Assembly (NCBI GenBank): GCA_021648365.1
Contig: JAKISY010000074.1
Location: 1 to 23,169, forward strand
DNA length: 23,169 bases
From: Verrucomicrobiales bacterium
Lineage (GTDB): Bacteria; Verrucomicrobiota; Verrucomicrobiia; Verrucomicrobiales; DEV007
Direction: 5' to 3'
Both the position numbers and the translations under genes were made by a program. Below the pieces are notes generated by a model, which saw nothing but the letters and a program-made list of their open reading frames with translations, was not told the DNA's origin and did no database searches. Of the stretch, positions 13,098 to 21,587 are shown piece after piece (position 1 is the stretch's first letter; each line of letters begins with the position of its first letter).

Positions 13098-15155
13098 TTA
13101 CTGGTTAGATCCTTCTGCTTTAGCAAGTTTTCTTTTTTGGCTTAATATTTCCTCATCACATTTGGGGCAGTATTCATGTTCGCCTGAAAGGTAACCGTGG
13201 TTTGGGCAGATGGAAAAAGTGGGGGTGATGGTGATGTAGGGTAGGCGAAAGTTTTGCAGGGATCGTTGCACTAGCTTTCTGCAGGCGTCGGCGCTTGATA
13301 TGCGCTCACTCATGTAAAGATGCAAAACCGTTCCTCCCGTGTATTTGCATTGCAATTCATCCTGGCGCGTTAGAGCCTCGAAGGGATCGTCGGTGAACCC
13401 GACGGGAAGCTGAGAGGAATTGGTGTAATAGGGATGTTGCTCAGTCCCTGCTTGTAAGATTTCTGGGAATCTTTTCCGATCTTCCTTGGCGAAGCGGTAA
13501 GTGGTGCCTTCTGCTGGAGTTGCTTCGAGGTTATACATATTGCCCGTCTCTTCTTGGAAGACAATCATGTTAGCCCGGATGTGATCGAGTAATCGGCAAG
13601 CAAAAGAGTGTCCCCATTCGCTGGTGATGTCATGTTGGTCGTCGGTGAAGTTGCGAATCATTTCGTTCACTCCATTAATGCCAATGGTCGAAAAGTGATT
13701 ACGCAAAGTGCCGAGGTAGCGCTTGGTGTAGGGGAAAAGACCAGCGTCCATGTGGCGTTGTATTTCCTTGCGTTTGATTTCCAGGCTGTTTTTAGCAAGC
13801 TGCATCAAGTAGTCTAATTTTTCAAAAAGTCCGCTTTCATCTCCTTTATAAACATAGCCCAGACGGGCGCAGGAAATAGTCACCACTCCCAGCGAGCCAG
13901 TTTGTTCGGCCGAACCGAAGAGGCCATTGCCTCGCTTGAGTAACTCGGTGAGATCCAGTTGCAGACGACAGCACATCGAGCGAACCATATTAGGCTTGAG
14001 CTCGGAATTGATAAAGTTCTGGAAGTAGGGTAGGCCGTATTTTGCCGTCATGTCAAAGAGCAGCTGTGCATTTTCGCTCTCCCACGGGAAATCTTCGGTG
14101 ATGTTGTAAGTGGGGATAGGAAAGGTGAAAACCCTTCCTTTGGCGTCTCCTGCCGTCATGACTTCGATGTAAGCCTTGTTGATCATTTCCATTTCCAGCT
14201 GAAGTTCGCCATAGCTGAAGGGCATCGGATCTCCTCCGATCACAGGGATCTCGCTTCGCAGGTCTTGTGGGCATACCCAGTCGAAGGTGATGTTGGTGAA
14301 TGGGGTCTGGGTTCCCCAGCGTGAAGGCACATTGAGATTGTAGATGAGTTCTTGCATGCTCTGCTTCACTTGCGTGTAGGAGAGTGACTCGTTTCTGATA
14401 TAGGGAGCTAGGTAGGTGTCGAAGGAACTGAAAGCTTGTGCGCCCGCCCATTCATTCTGCAGCGTGCCGAGGAAATTGACGATTTGTGCCACTGCACTGC
14501 TGAGATGTTTGGGTGGTCCTGATTCGACCTTTCCTGGAACTCCGTTTAGCCCCTCGTTGAGTAGATTCCTAAGCGACCATCCAGCGCAGTAACCTGCAAG
14601 CATGTCGAGGTCGTGGATGTGTAGATCTCCATCGCGGTGGGCTGTTCCAATTTCAGGCGGGTAAACGTGACTGAGCCAGTAGTTGGCGATCACCTTGCCG
14701 GATACATTTAAGATCAGCCCTCCGAGCGAGTATCCTTGGTTAGCATTAGCGTTGACCCGCCAGTCAAGGCGGTCAAGGTATTCGTTCACTGAGCTGGCAA
14801 CATCGACGACCGTTTTGCGGTCACGACGGAGGGTGTTGTGTTGCTCCCGATAGACAATATAGGCGCGTGCCGTTTGAAAGTGGTTGGCAGTGATGAGCAC
14901 TTGCTCAACGATGTCTTGGATGTGCTCAATGTTTGGAGTTAGGTCTTTGAAGCGATGCCCTAGTACCTTGATCACTTGTCCAGCAAGTAAGCGTGCTTCG
15001 TCATGGGAAAATTCGCCACTGGCGGCACCTGCTTGGGCAATGGCTAGGTAGATTTTCTCGGCATCAAAAACAAGCCGCGTTCCATCGCGCTTGATCACGG
15101 AGCAGGGCATAGCGGCTGTTTTCATTCTGCTTGGAGCTAAAGTGGTGCTGTTCAT
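13098..15155 (-). CDS. nrdD: Anaerobic (class III) ribonucleoside-triphosphate reductase, large chain lacking its glycyl-radical tail
   Basis: The 685-aa protein reduces ribonucleotides to deoxyribonucleotides without oxygen. An N-terminal ATP-cone (about 16-105, beginning PCSVIKRDGTRLVF) provides allosteric control. The catalytic barrel has HRDGDLHIHDLDMLAGYCAG, SMCCRLQLDL near 390 (probable active-site cysteine region) and GNGLFGSAEQTGSLGVVTIS. The C-terminus keeps the zinc site C650, H653, C663 and C666 (CPNHG, CPKC), and the chain then ends 19 residues later at three tandem TAA codons. The usual glycyl-radical segment is absent from this chain and is found in the next ORF. The ATG at 15155 was chosen; the frame is open to a TTG at 15185, and Met11 is a possible alternative. 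Two NrdR-like boxes lie 79 to 126 nt upstream. Confidence 0.93.
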   Translation of the reverse strand: MNSTTLAPSRMKTAAMPCSVIKRDGTRLVFDAEKIYLAIAQAGAASGEFSHDEARLLAGQVIKVLGHRFKDLTPNIEHIQDIVEQVLITANHFQTARAYIVYREQHNTLRRDRKTVVDVASSVNEYLDRLDWRVNANANQGYSLGGLILNVSGKVIANYWLSHVYPPEIGTAHRDGDLHIHDLDMLAGYCAGWSLRNLLNEGLNGVPGKVESGPPKHLSSAVAQIVNFLGTLQNEWAGAQAFSSFDTYLAPYIRNESLSYTQVKQSMQELIYNLNVPSRWGTQTPFTNITFDWVCPQDLRSEIPVIGGDPMPFSYGELQLEMEMINKAYIEVMTAGDAKGRVFTFPIPTYNITEDFPWESENAQLLFDMTAKYGLPYFQNFINSELKPNMVRSMCCRLQLDLTELLKRGNGLFGSAEQTGSLGVVTISCARLGYVYKGDESGLFEKLDYLMQLAKNSLEIKRKEIQRHMDAGLFPYTKRYLGTLRNHFSTIGINGVNEMIRNFTDDQHDITSEWGHSFACRLLDHIRANMIVFQEETGNMYNLEATPAEGTTYRFAKEDRKRFPEILQAGTEQHPYYTNSSQLPVGFTDDPFEALTRQDELQCKYTGGTVLHLYMSERISSADACRKLVQRSLQNFRLPYITITPTFSICPNHGYLSGEHEYCPKCDEEILSQKRKLAKAEGSNQ

Positions 15156-15233
15156 TTTGGATCTATATGGATTGGATGTGAGCAAAGTAACCCGATCACT
15201 ACCATTAGCGGGCGCTTTAGATTAGTTCCTAAA

Positions 15234-15281
15234 CCACTACATGCAGTGCTGGCGAGAATGGTGAGGCACAACATATAGTGG
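15234..15281. promoter_or_regulatory. Tandem NrdR-box-like operators upstream of nrdD
   Basis: Read toward nrdD, the distal box (15281-15266) is cCACTATATGTTGTGc and the proximal box (15249-15234) is gCACTGCATGTAGTGg. Compared with the known NrdR consensus aCACwATATATwGTGt, they match at about 13 and 11 of 16 positions. Both keep the CACT/CAC and GTG arms. They start 32 bp apart, three helical turns, which is the spacing typical of paired NrdR boxes. NrdR is the ATP/dATP-sensing repressor of ribonucleotide reductase operons, so dATP-dependent repression of this operon is likely. Confidence 0.72.
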
Positions 15282-15428
15282 CGTAGGGATATTTTCATAC
15301 AAAGGGACAAAGGGTTCAGCGTCAAGATTTGCGTTGGCAAAGTTGAGAAGTTAGCAAGAAAGGATCATCCTCCAGCAAAAAAGGGGAGATGGTGACAAGT
15401 TAGAACACCAAGCTGGCTTCATTGTTTC

Positions 15429-15461
15429 CTAAGCCACGACTTATATAACTTGCGTGGTTAG
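15429..15461. repeat. 33-bp imperfect palindrome
   Basis: CTAAGCCACG on the left mirrors CGTGGTTAG on the right around a TTATATAA centre, with a one-base gap in each arm. It has no T-tract on either side. It could be an operator for the divergent genes or a copy of a dispersed palindrome. Confidence 0.45.
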
Positions 15462-15548
15462 AAAAAATGAAACACCGAGCGTTCAGTTACAGCATGTCTT
15501 CGGTGGGCAAAAAGGCGGAGGTAGAAAAATAGAATTTGGAGTGGGGGC

Positions 15549-15577
15549 TTGCCTGTGATGGGAATTGGTGCTAAATT
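15549..15577 (+). promoter_or_regulatory. Possible sigma70-type promoter of vapBC
   Basis: TTGCCT (15549-15554) and TAAATT (15572-15577) are separated by 17 bp and lie 24 nt before the vapB ATG. Each hexamer matches the bacterial consensus at 4 of 6 positions, so this is only a candidate. Confidence 0.3.
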
Positions 15578-15601
15578 TGCATCAAATAGGATGGCAAAAA
15601 G

Positions 15602-15814
15602 ATGAGAGTTACTGTAGAAATTGAAGATCACATGATGGAGCAGGTCATTGAGGAGACCTGCGAGAAAAAAAAATCACCTGCCTTGGCGATGGCTTTGGGT
15701 GAATTTTTGCAAAATAGAAAGAAACAAAAATTTTTAAGGAGAATTTTATCTGGAGCTACGGACTATGCAGCTAGTAACGATGAAGTAGAGGAAAAGGCGG
15801 CATTGGAGCGATGA
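15602..15814 (+). CDS. vapB: VapB-family antitoxin
   Basis: The 70-aa protein precedes and overlaps a PIN-domain toxin gene by 4 nt (ATGA type). Its N-terminus (MRVTVEIEDHMMEQVIEET) fits the strand-helix of the small VapB family related to PF09957/DUF2191. It continues with the helix SPALAMALGEFLQNRKKQK and a short tail containing the LSGATDY motif, which corresponds to the toxin-wrapping C-terminus. It should bind and inhibit the toxin and, with it, repress their shared promoter. A candidate promoter lies 24 nt upstream. The exact antitoxin subfamily is not certain. Confidence 0.82.
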   Translation: MRVTVEIEDHMMEQVIEETCEKKKSPALAMALGEFLQNRKKQKFLRRILSGATDYAASNDEVEEKAALER

Positions 15815-16203
15815 TGACTTTGATTGATACTGCTGCTTGGATTGAGTTTTTCCGCTCTAAAGGGAACCCTGTGCAAAAAGCTAGGGTAGCGGATTTGTTG
15901 ATGGTGGGGCAAGCTGCCTATACTTGCGCCATTCGCTTCGAGCTTTTTTTGGGTGCGCGACCTTCAGAAATAGAGGATTTGTGCGAGGGTTTGGGCTTTG
16001 CTGAGAGGATAGTATTGCTGCCTGTGCATTGGGATACAGCGGCAAGTTATGGGGCTGAACTTCGAGCTAAGGGATTTATCATTCCTGCTTCAGACTTACT
16101 GATTGCAGCACTTGCGGCTGAAGAAGGGCTAGAGCTCATCAGTCCTGATAAGCACTTTGTTACCATTCAAAGGGAAATCTTACCGGCTTTGAAGTTGAGC
16201 TGA
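15811..16203 (+). CDS. vapC: VapC-family PIN-domain ribonuclease toxin
   Basis: The 130-aa protein is a PIN-domain ribonuclease. The acidic residues that bind the metal are all present: Asp6 in LIDTAAWIEFF, Glu44 in IRFELFLGA, Asp95 in IPASDLLIAA and Asp113 in SPDKHF. VapC toxins cleave RNA, often tRNA or the 23S rRNA sarcin-ricin loop, when released from the antitoxin; the target here is unknown. Translation can begin at 15811 or at the adjacent ATG at 15814; either way it is coupled to vapB. The gene is convergent with the SNF2 helicase gene, with only 17 nt between their stops and no evident terminator. Confidence 0.92.
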   Translation: MMTLIDTAAWIEFFRSKGNPVQKARVADLLMVGQAAYTCAIRFELFLGARPSEIEDLCEGLGFAERIVLLPVHWDTAASYGAELRAKGFIIPASDLLIAALAAEEGLELISPDKHFVTIQREILPALKLS

Positions 16204-16220
16204 TGTTTTTTTCATAGTCA

Positions 16221-19200
16221 TCAAGCGTCTTGGATCAGTTGGAGCATGTCTTCGGCGGAGAGGCGCGCGGCTTGGTCGGTGCCAGCGAGTAGGGAGTCGG
16301 CGAGGTCGCGTTTTTGGTGATGCAGGGCGACGATCTTTTCTTCGATGGTGTTTTTGGTGACCAGTCGATAGATGGTGACAGGGCGCTGCTGGCCGATGCG
16401 GTGAGCGCGGTCGGAGGCTTGATCTTCCACGGCGGGATTCCACCACGGATCCATGTGGATGACGTAGTCGGCGGCGGTGAGGTTGAGCCCGGAGCCACCG
16501 GCTTTGAGCGAGATCAGAAATACGTCGCCTTCGCCGTTTTGGAAGGCATCGATGGATTGCTGACGTTTTTTTGCTGGAACGGAGCCATCGAGGTATTGGT
16601 AAGAGATGCCGAGTTTCTCAAGGCGTTTTTTGAGCAGGGCTAGGTGTTTAACAAATTGGCTGAAGACGAGAACTTTGTGTCCGCCTTCGATGATCTCGGT
16701 AACGGTATCGGTGAATACCTGCAGTTTACTGCTGGCGGGCGCGCCTTTTTTCTGCACCATAGATGGATTGCAACAGGCTTGGCGCAGGCGCATGATCTCG
16801 GCGAGGATTTGGAAAGATTTTTCGCCAGAGCTGGCGGAATTATTGGTCAAGGCTTCGACGGCATTTTGGCGCAGAGCTTCGTAGAAAACCGTTTCCTCCG
16901 GGCTCATCTCTACCTCGAGGGTGATCTCGGTGCGCGGTGGCAGGTCGAGCAGCACTTCGGATTTGAGGCGGCGTAGGATGAAGGGTTGCACGATTCGGCG
17001 CAGGCTGTTGCGTGCCCATTCGTTGTTGCGGATTTCAATCGGGTCGGCAAAACGTTTGCGGAAACTATCGGCGCTGCCGAGCAGGCCGGGGTTGATGAAA
17101 TCGAACAGGCTGTGCAGTTCGCCGAGGTGGTTTTCGATTGGGGTTCCGGTGGTGGTGATGCAGAATCCGGCTTGCAGTTGTTTCGCTGCTTTGGCGCGTT
17201 TGGTGTTGTGATTTTTGATCGCTTGAGCTTCGTCGAGTACCACGGTGTGCCATTCGACAGCGGTGAGCGGTGTGTCTTCCTGTTGCAACATGCCGTAGGT
17301 AGTGATCACCATATCGCGAGCTTTGAGCTTTTTGAGCAGCTCGGCACTTTGTTTCCCTGCATAACGAATAGGATTAAGTGTGGGGGCAAATTTGAGGGTT
17401 TCGTTGATCCAGTTGGCAGCCACGGAGGTGGGTGCGACGATCAGCGCGGGGCCACCTTTGGCGCGGTGTAGTAGCAGAGCAAGCGCTTGCACCGTTTTGC
17501 CGAGTCCCATGTCATCGGCGAGGCAGGCGCCTGCTCCCCATTCGGCGAGGCGGGCGAGCCACTGGAAACCTTCGAGTTGGTAGGGGCGTAGCTCAGCTTG
17601 CAGGGTAGTGGGTAGCTTGGCATTGAAGTTCTTGATTTCTTTGAGTTTTTTGAGCCGTTTTTTCCAGCCAGCGCTACAGCTGTTTTGTTTGTCGTCGGCG
17701 AGTTCTTCGAGGGCGAGTGCAGCGAGTGGGTGCAGGCTAACGCTGTCGGTTTTGCCTTTGTTTGCGGTAGATAACAGGCGCAGGTCGTCGAGTTTTTGGC
17801 GGAAGGCTTTGCCCAGGGCGAGGAATTGCCCGTCTTTGAGTTGAATGAATTTTTCGCCGGGTTGCTGCTCCAATAGCTGCATGATTTCTCTCATGCCGAG
17901 CACCAAATCTTGATCGACTCGCAGTGCGCCAGAGGCTTCTAACCAGTTGTTTTTCCCCTCCTTGAGTTTGAGTTTGAAGTCACCAGGGGTGACGATGGAG
18001 CGCAGGTTGAAGGCTTCGCCCTTGGGCCACATGACTTCGACGGTGCCGGCGGGAAGTTGTTGCAAATCAACGAGCAGGTTGAGGCTAGCCTCGGGGTCTT
18101 CGTAGGTCCAAGTGTGGGGCTGTTCGAGGTCTTGAGCTTGGGCTAAGGTGGGGCACTGGGTGATGAAAGCATGGGCGCTTTGAGTCTCGCCTTCTAGATC
18201 GCGAGTGGCTTGGATATTGTTTTTTTCTCCACGCGCAAAAATCACTCGCCCGCCTTCGCCGGGGTGAAAGTGATCGCCGTCGGGTGGGATGGGTTGCAGG
18301 TAAAGTTCGGCGAGCAGTCCTTCGTCTAGGGGGAAGAGGTGTAGCCGCAGGGTGGTGTCTGCGGCGATCGTCTGAGCGGCGGTGAGTTTGTCGCTGGCGA
18401 TTTGGGATTGCACGCGGATGTTGGAGGAGAGAGAGGCTAGCGATTCGAGCGCGCGGTCTTTGGCGCTCCTGGGTAGTGTGAGTCCTTCAGATCCGAGCAC
18501 TTTGGCGACTTTGCAATGGGACGCTTCGATGGGGACGACTAAAAAGCGGGTGGGGGTGTCTTTGACTAAGGTGGTCTCTGGGTCTTCGTAATCGATCTCT
18601 GGGTAGAGCTGAATGTGGATATTTTTTGTACCTTCTTTGGCTAACCTGAGCTCAGGTTCTTGTAGCACCAGTTCGATTTGTAATTCTTGTTCGTTATAGA
18701 GGTGGGAGTGTCCGCAAAGATTACTTAGGGCTTTGTCGCCACTATAACTGCTGATTTGTCGTCCCCAGCGCTCATCGCCGGAGAGACTATTGAGGGTATT
18801 TTTGTCTTGCTCAGCTAGAACGTCTTGATGTTGATCCATCCATTGAAAGCTGGAAGGACGAGCTTTCCCCCATTTGCCAGATTTCAGTTTTTTCTGTAAA
18901 AAGGGCTGTAGCGTCCAATAAGAGATGATGGTGGGTTTGTCTGCTAGCTCGCTGGGAGAGGGTAGAGCGACGAGTTTAGGGCTGCTTGTGTTATTTTTAT
19001 GAGCACCGGGCATGGCATAGATATCATCCTCAAAATCAGGATCGTATTGATATTCCTCATTTAAGTCCAATACCCAGCGGATGCGGTGATTCTCTTCGCT
19101 AGCGCTTGTTTTGCTTGGGCTTGACTTACTGGCTAGGATTTCTAGGGCGTTGAGACTACGCTCCCATTTTTCTTGGTGAGGGATGAGATCGACGATGGAT

Positions 19201-20570
19201 TGGTAGGGTTCAGCAATCTTTTCCTGGAGGGATTTGAGTTGTTTTTTTAGTTTGCTCGCGGGCTTTTTTTCATAAGCGATCAGTAGCTCAAGGTAGAGGC
19301 TTTCCAGCCAGCTGTAATCCGCCTTTTGCGCTAGGGGTAGCTGATGTTTTAGAAATCGGATCAAATCGGAGGCGGGCAATTCGTCGGGGGTGACCCAACG
19401 GCATACGTAAAAGTAGAGTAGGCGGGAGAGGGCGTAGTCTAGGCTTTCATATTTGAGAAATTGGTCGAGATCTATAAGAGCTCCCTTCGCGATGGATTCG
19501 TTGCCTATTTTGAAATGGATCAAAGGGGCGGCGGTGAGGGTGAAGTTGTGAATGCGGACACTTGCCAGGTCACGAGACCATCCATACAAGGTATCGGCAC
19601 GGTTCAGGTCAGCGGATTTCCCTCGGCGACAAAGTGCAAAGAGGAAAAATAAACCAGAGAAACTGTAGGGGAAAGCTTTGCGTCGTTTGCTGCCAGCAAG
19701 GCTTTCTGTGAAGGCTTGCTCGTAGTAGTCGATGGACTGATCGTCATCACCTTGGATGAAAGCAAGCCAGCCGAGGGCTTGTAGGGAGGCGCTGCGGATC
19801 AGGTTGTTCTGATTAGAGAGGTTAGCTTGAGTGAGTTCACGAGCCTCGGTGAATTGACCTTTGAAGATGAGGTATTCGAGCTGGATGGTGAGGGTGGCAG
19901 CGGTGGGAGTCTCCTGTGCAATGAGGTCGTAGATCGGGATATTGTCGAAGAGTTGTTGGCAGCAGTCGAAGTGCGATTCGGTATAGATCTGCAAGCGAAT
20001 AGGGTTGGGGAGATTGGGAAAAAGCGCGGGGATGAGTGGGTAGATGCTGAAATCCCAGATACTGGCATCTTCTTCTATGCGGCGTTTATTTTTTTCGTAG
20101 AGGCGCTGTAGTTCTTTGGCGTCGCCGAGCATGTAGGCAACCTTGAGATCGCGGGCGGTCTGTAATCGTCCTGCGGTGGTGGAATTGAAATCAAAAAAGA
20201 AGCGGTTGTTTTTTTCGGTGTGAACTCGAATCGCATTTGCCATGCGCTTGAGCGTTGATGCATTATTACAAGCTAGATGATAGACGACGGCAGTGGAGAT
20301 CGGTGATGAGACGTGGTAAGAGCTGTTTTTTTGTTCGATCAGTTGCTCTTTGAGCAGAGTTTTTAGGGAGTTCTTGATTTGGATGAGCTTGATCGCAGAT
20401 TTGGATCGCCCCGAATGTAATGCTGCAAGTTTGACGAGTTCTAAAACTGCGGTCATGTGATCCACCTCGATCGCGACTGATAGCAGTTGCAGGATTTGCT
20501 GGGTGTCATCGGGCAGGGCGTTATAGACCGTAGTGAGATCTTTGCGGCTAGAAGTGCTTGTGGAGTTCAT
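16221..20570 (-). CDS. Large SNF2-family DNA-dependent ATPase/helicase-like protein
   Basis: The 1449-aa protein has an SNF2 motor in its last 470 residues. Walker A LADDMGLGKT lies near 1013-1025, DEAQ near 1112, and TTTGTPIENHLGELHSLFDF just after. The C-terminal helicase lobe has KVLVFSQFVKHL, LISLKAGGSGLNLTAADYVI and the motif VI DQASDRAHRIGQQRPV near 1382-1396. SNF2 proteins use ATP to move along double-stranded DNA and remodel bound proteins. The first 560 residues are mostly helical and look like degenerate TPR-type repeats (e.g. SASLQALGWLAFIQGDDDQS). The middle (about 580-990) has no family I recognise with certainty; related bacterial proteins carry a SNF2_assoc region there. The gene begins 26 nt after hisF on the same strand, so they may be co-transcribed. 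The role is unknown. Confidence 0.88.
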   Translation of the reverse strand: MNSTSTSSRKDLTTVYNALPDDTQQILQLLSVAIEVDHMTAVLELVKLAALHSGRSKSAIKLIQIKNSLKTLLKEQLIEQKNSSYHVSSPISTAVVYHLACNNASTLKRMANAIRVHTEKNNRFFFDFNSTTAGRLQTARDLKVAYMLGDAKELQRLYEKNKRRIEEDASIWDFSIYPLIPALFPNLPNPIRLQIYTESHFDCCQQLFDNIPIYDLIAQETPTAATLTIQLEYLIFKGQFTEARELTQANLSNQNNLIRSASLQALGWLAFIQGDDDQSIDYYEQAFTESLAGSKRRKAFPYSFSGLFFLFALCRRGKSADLNRADTLYGWSRDLASVRIHNFTLTAAPLIHFKIGNESIAKGALIDLDQFLKYESLDYALSRLLYFYVCRWVTPDELPASDLIRFLKHQLPLAQKADYSWLESLYLELLIAYEKKPASKLKKQLKSLQEKIAEPYQSIVDLIPHQEKWERSLNALEILASKSSPSKTSASEENHRIRWVLDLNEEYQYDPDFEDDIYAMPGAHKNNTSSPKLVALPSPSELADKPTIISYWTLQPFLQKKLKSGKWGKARPSSFQWMDQHQDVLAEQDKNTLNSLSGDERWGRQISSYSGDKALSNLCGHSHLYNEQELQIELVLQEPELRLAKEGTKNIHIQLYPEIDYEDPETTLVKDTPTRFLVVPIEASHCKVAKVLGSEGLTLPRSAKDRALESLASLSSNIRVQSQIASDKLTAAQTIAADTTLRLHLFPLDEGLLAELYLQPIPPDGDHFHPGEGGRVIFARGEKNNIQATRDLEGETQSAHAFITQCPTLAQAQDLEQPHTWTYEDPEASLNLLVDLQQLPAGTVEVMWPKGEAFNLRSIVTPGDFKLKLKEGKNNWLEASGALRVDQDLVLGMREIMQLLEQQPGEKFIQLKDGQFLALGKAFRQKLDDLRLLSTANKGKTDSVSLHPLAALALEELADDKQNSCSAGWKKRLKKLKEIKNFNAKLPTTLQAELRPYQLEGFQWLARLAEWGAGACLADDMGLGKTVQALALLLHRAKGGPALIVAPTSVAANWINETLKFAPTLNPIRYAGKQSAELLKKLKARDMVITTYGMLQQEDTPLTAVEWHTVVLDEAQAIKNHNTKRAKAAKQLQAGFCITTTGTPIENHLGELHSLFDFINPGLLGSADSFRKRFADPIEIRNNEWARNSLRRIVQPFILRRLKSEVLLDLPPRTEITLEVEMSPEETVFYEALRQNAVEALTNNSASSGEKSFQILAEIMRLRQACCNPSMVQKKGAPASSKLQVFTDTVTEIIEGGHKVLVFSQFVKHLALLKKRLEKLGISYQYLDGSVPAKKRQQSIDAFQNGEGDVFLISLKAGGSGLNLTAADYVIHMDPWWNPAVEDQASDRAHRIGQQRPVTIYRLVTKNTIEEKIVALHHQKRDLADSLLAGTDQAARLSAEDMLQLIQDA

Positions 20571-20596
20571 GAGTAGATCTCGTTGAAATGAAGGAT

Positions 20597-21379
20597 TTAG
20601 GCGCGAGCTGACGCAAGTGGTGGGCGTACCGGGATGCCTTTGGTGGCGAGTTCTTTTTTAACATCAGCAACAGTGTATTCCCCGAAGTGAAAAATACTTG
20701 CTGCGAGCACCGCATCGGCTTTGCCTTGTTTGAGCACATCGACCATGTGGTCGATGTTGCCCGCGCCTCCACTGGCGATGACGGGGATCTCTGCCGCTTC
20801 GCTGACTGCGGCGGTTAGTTCTAAATCGTAACCCGCTTTGGTGCCATCGGAGTCCATGCTGGTGAGCAGGATCTCGCCAGCTCCACGTTGCCAGACTTCG
20901 TGCGCCCATTCCACGGCATCCAAACCAACAGGGTTGCGTCCTCCATGGGTGTAAACTTCCCAGCCCGATCCGTCGGCTTTGCGTTTGGCGTCGATGGCTA
21001 CGACGATGCACTGGCGGCCGAAGGCTTCGGCTCCTGCGGAGATGACATCGGGGTCGTTGACGGCTGCGGTATTGATGCCGACTTTGTCTGCTCCAGCGAG
21101 TAACATTTCGCGCATATCGGCTACACAGCGGATGCCTCCCCCGACGGTGACGGGCATGAAACAGCGCTCAGCGGTTTGGCGCACCACATCGACCATCGTT
21201 TTGCGCTCGTCCGAGGAGGCGGTGATGTCGAGGAAGACCAGTTCGTCGGCTCCTTGGCGGTTGTATTCCACTGCGCATTCGACTGGATCGCCGGCGTCGC
21301 GTAATTCGAGGAATTTGGTTCCTTTGACGACGCGCCCGTCGGTCACGTCTAGGCATGGGATGATTCGTTTGCTGAGCAT
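20597..21379 (-). CDS. hisF: Imidazole glycerol phosphate synthase cyclase subunit
   Basis: The 260-aa TIM-barrel enzyme is HisF. With the glutaminase HisH it converts PRFAR and ammonia to imidazole glycerol phosphate and AICAR in histidine synthesis. The catalytic aspartates are present: Asp11 in IPCLDVTDGRVVKG and Asp130 in VVAIDAKR. Phosphate-binding loops VTVGGGIR (77-84) and VIASGGAGN are intact, as is ITASSDERKT, the standard cyclase loop. Length is normal. No other histidine genes are in view. The SNF2 helicase gene follows 26 nt downstream on the same strand, which is an unusual partner. Confidence 0.96.
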   Translation of the reverse strand: MLSKRIIPCLDVTDGRVVKGTKFLELRDAGDPVECAVEYNRQGADELVFLDITASSDERKTMVDVVRQTAERCFMPVTVGGGIRCVADMREMLLAGADKVGINTAAVNDPDVISAGAEAFGRQCIVVAIDAKRKADGSGWEVYTHGGRNPVGLDAVEWAHEVWQRGAGEILLTSMDSDGTKAGYDLELTAAVSEAAEIPVIASGGAGNIDHMVDVLKQGKADAVLAASIFHFGEYTVADVKKELATKGIPVRPPLASARA

Positions 21380-21474
21380 TTTACTGCCTCGATCTTCAGC
21401 TAGCTTTTGAGCGAGGTCAACTTTCTTCGGCTCTGCGGTAGGTGAAGCCTATGAAGGGACTGAAGGATGAGTAG

Positions 21475-21495
21475 CTGCGGGCGTCTCGCCTGCAG
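21475..21495. repeat. 9-bp hairpin, TCT loop
   Basis: CTGCGGGCG pairs with CGCCTGCAG (one G-U pair) around TCT. No T-tract follows. It resembles a short dispersed palindrome. Confidence 0.4.
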
Positions 21496-21587
21496 GGGCT
21501 GAAGCCGTAGATATGGTGTTCGTTATTCGTCATCAGATCAGAATCACACGTTCACAATTAGCCTTGGCTCAAGTCTGATTTGCCCTA

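Larger units (their letters stand above)
15156..15601. other. Divergent regulatory region between nrdD and vapB
   Basis: This 446-bp gap holds two NrdR-box-like palindromes near nrdD, another palindrome at 15429-15461, and a possible vapBC promoter at 15549-15577. I see no supported gene. A 48-codon lipoprotein-like frame at 15152-15298 overlaps the NrdR boxes and is treated as chance. Confidence 0.5.

Noticed and set aside
14053..14451. 132-aa minus-strand ORF inside nrdD
   Set aside because: Out-of-frame shadow of the conserved NrdD barrel.
15152..15298. 48-codon minus-strand frame with a lipoprotein-like start (LTILASTACSG) that overlaps the nrdD ATG by ATGA
   Set aside because: It coincides with the two NrdR-like boxes, and the sequence after the Cys matches no small lipoprotein I know. 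The operator explanation is stronger, though a tiny leader ORF is not excluded.
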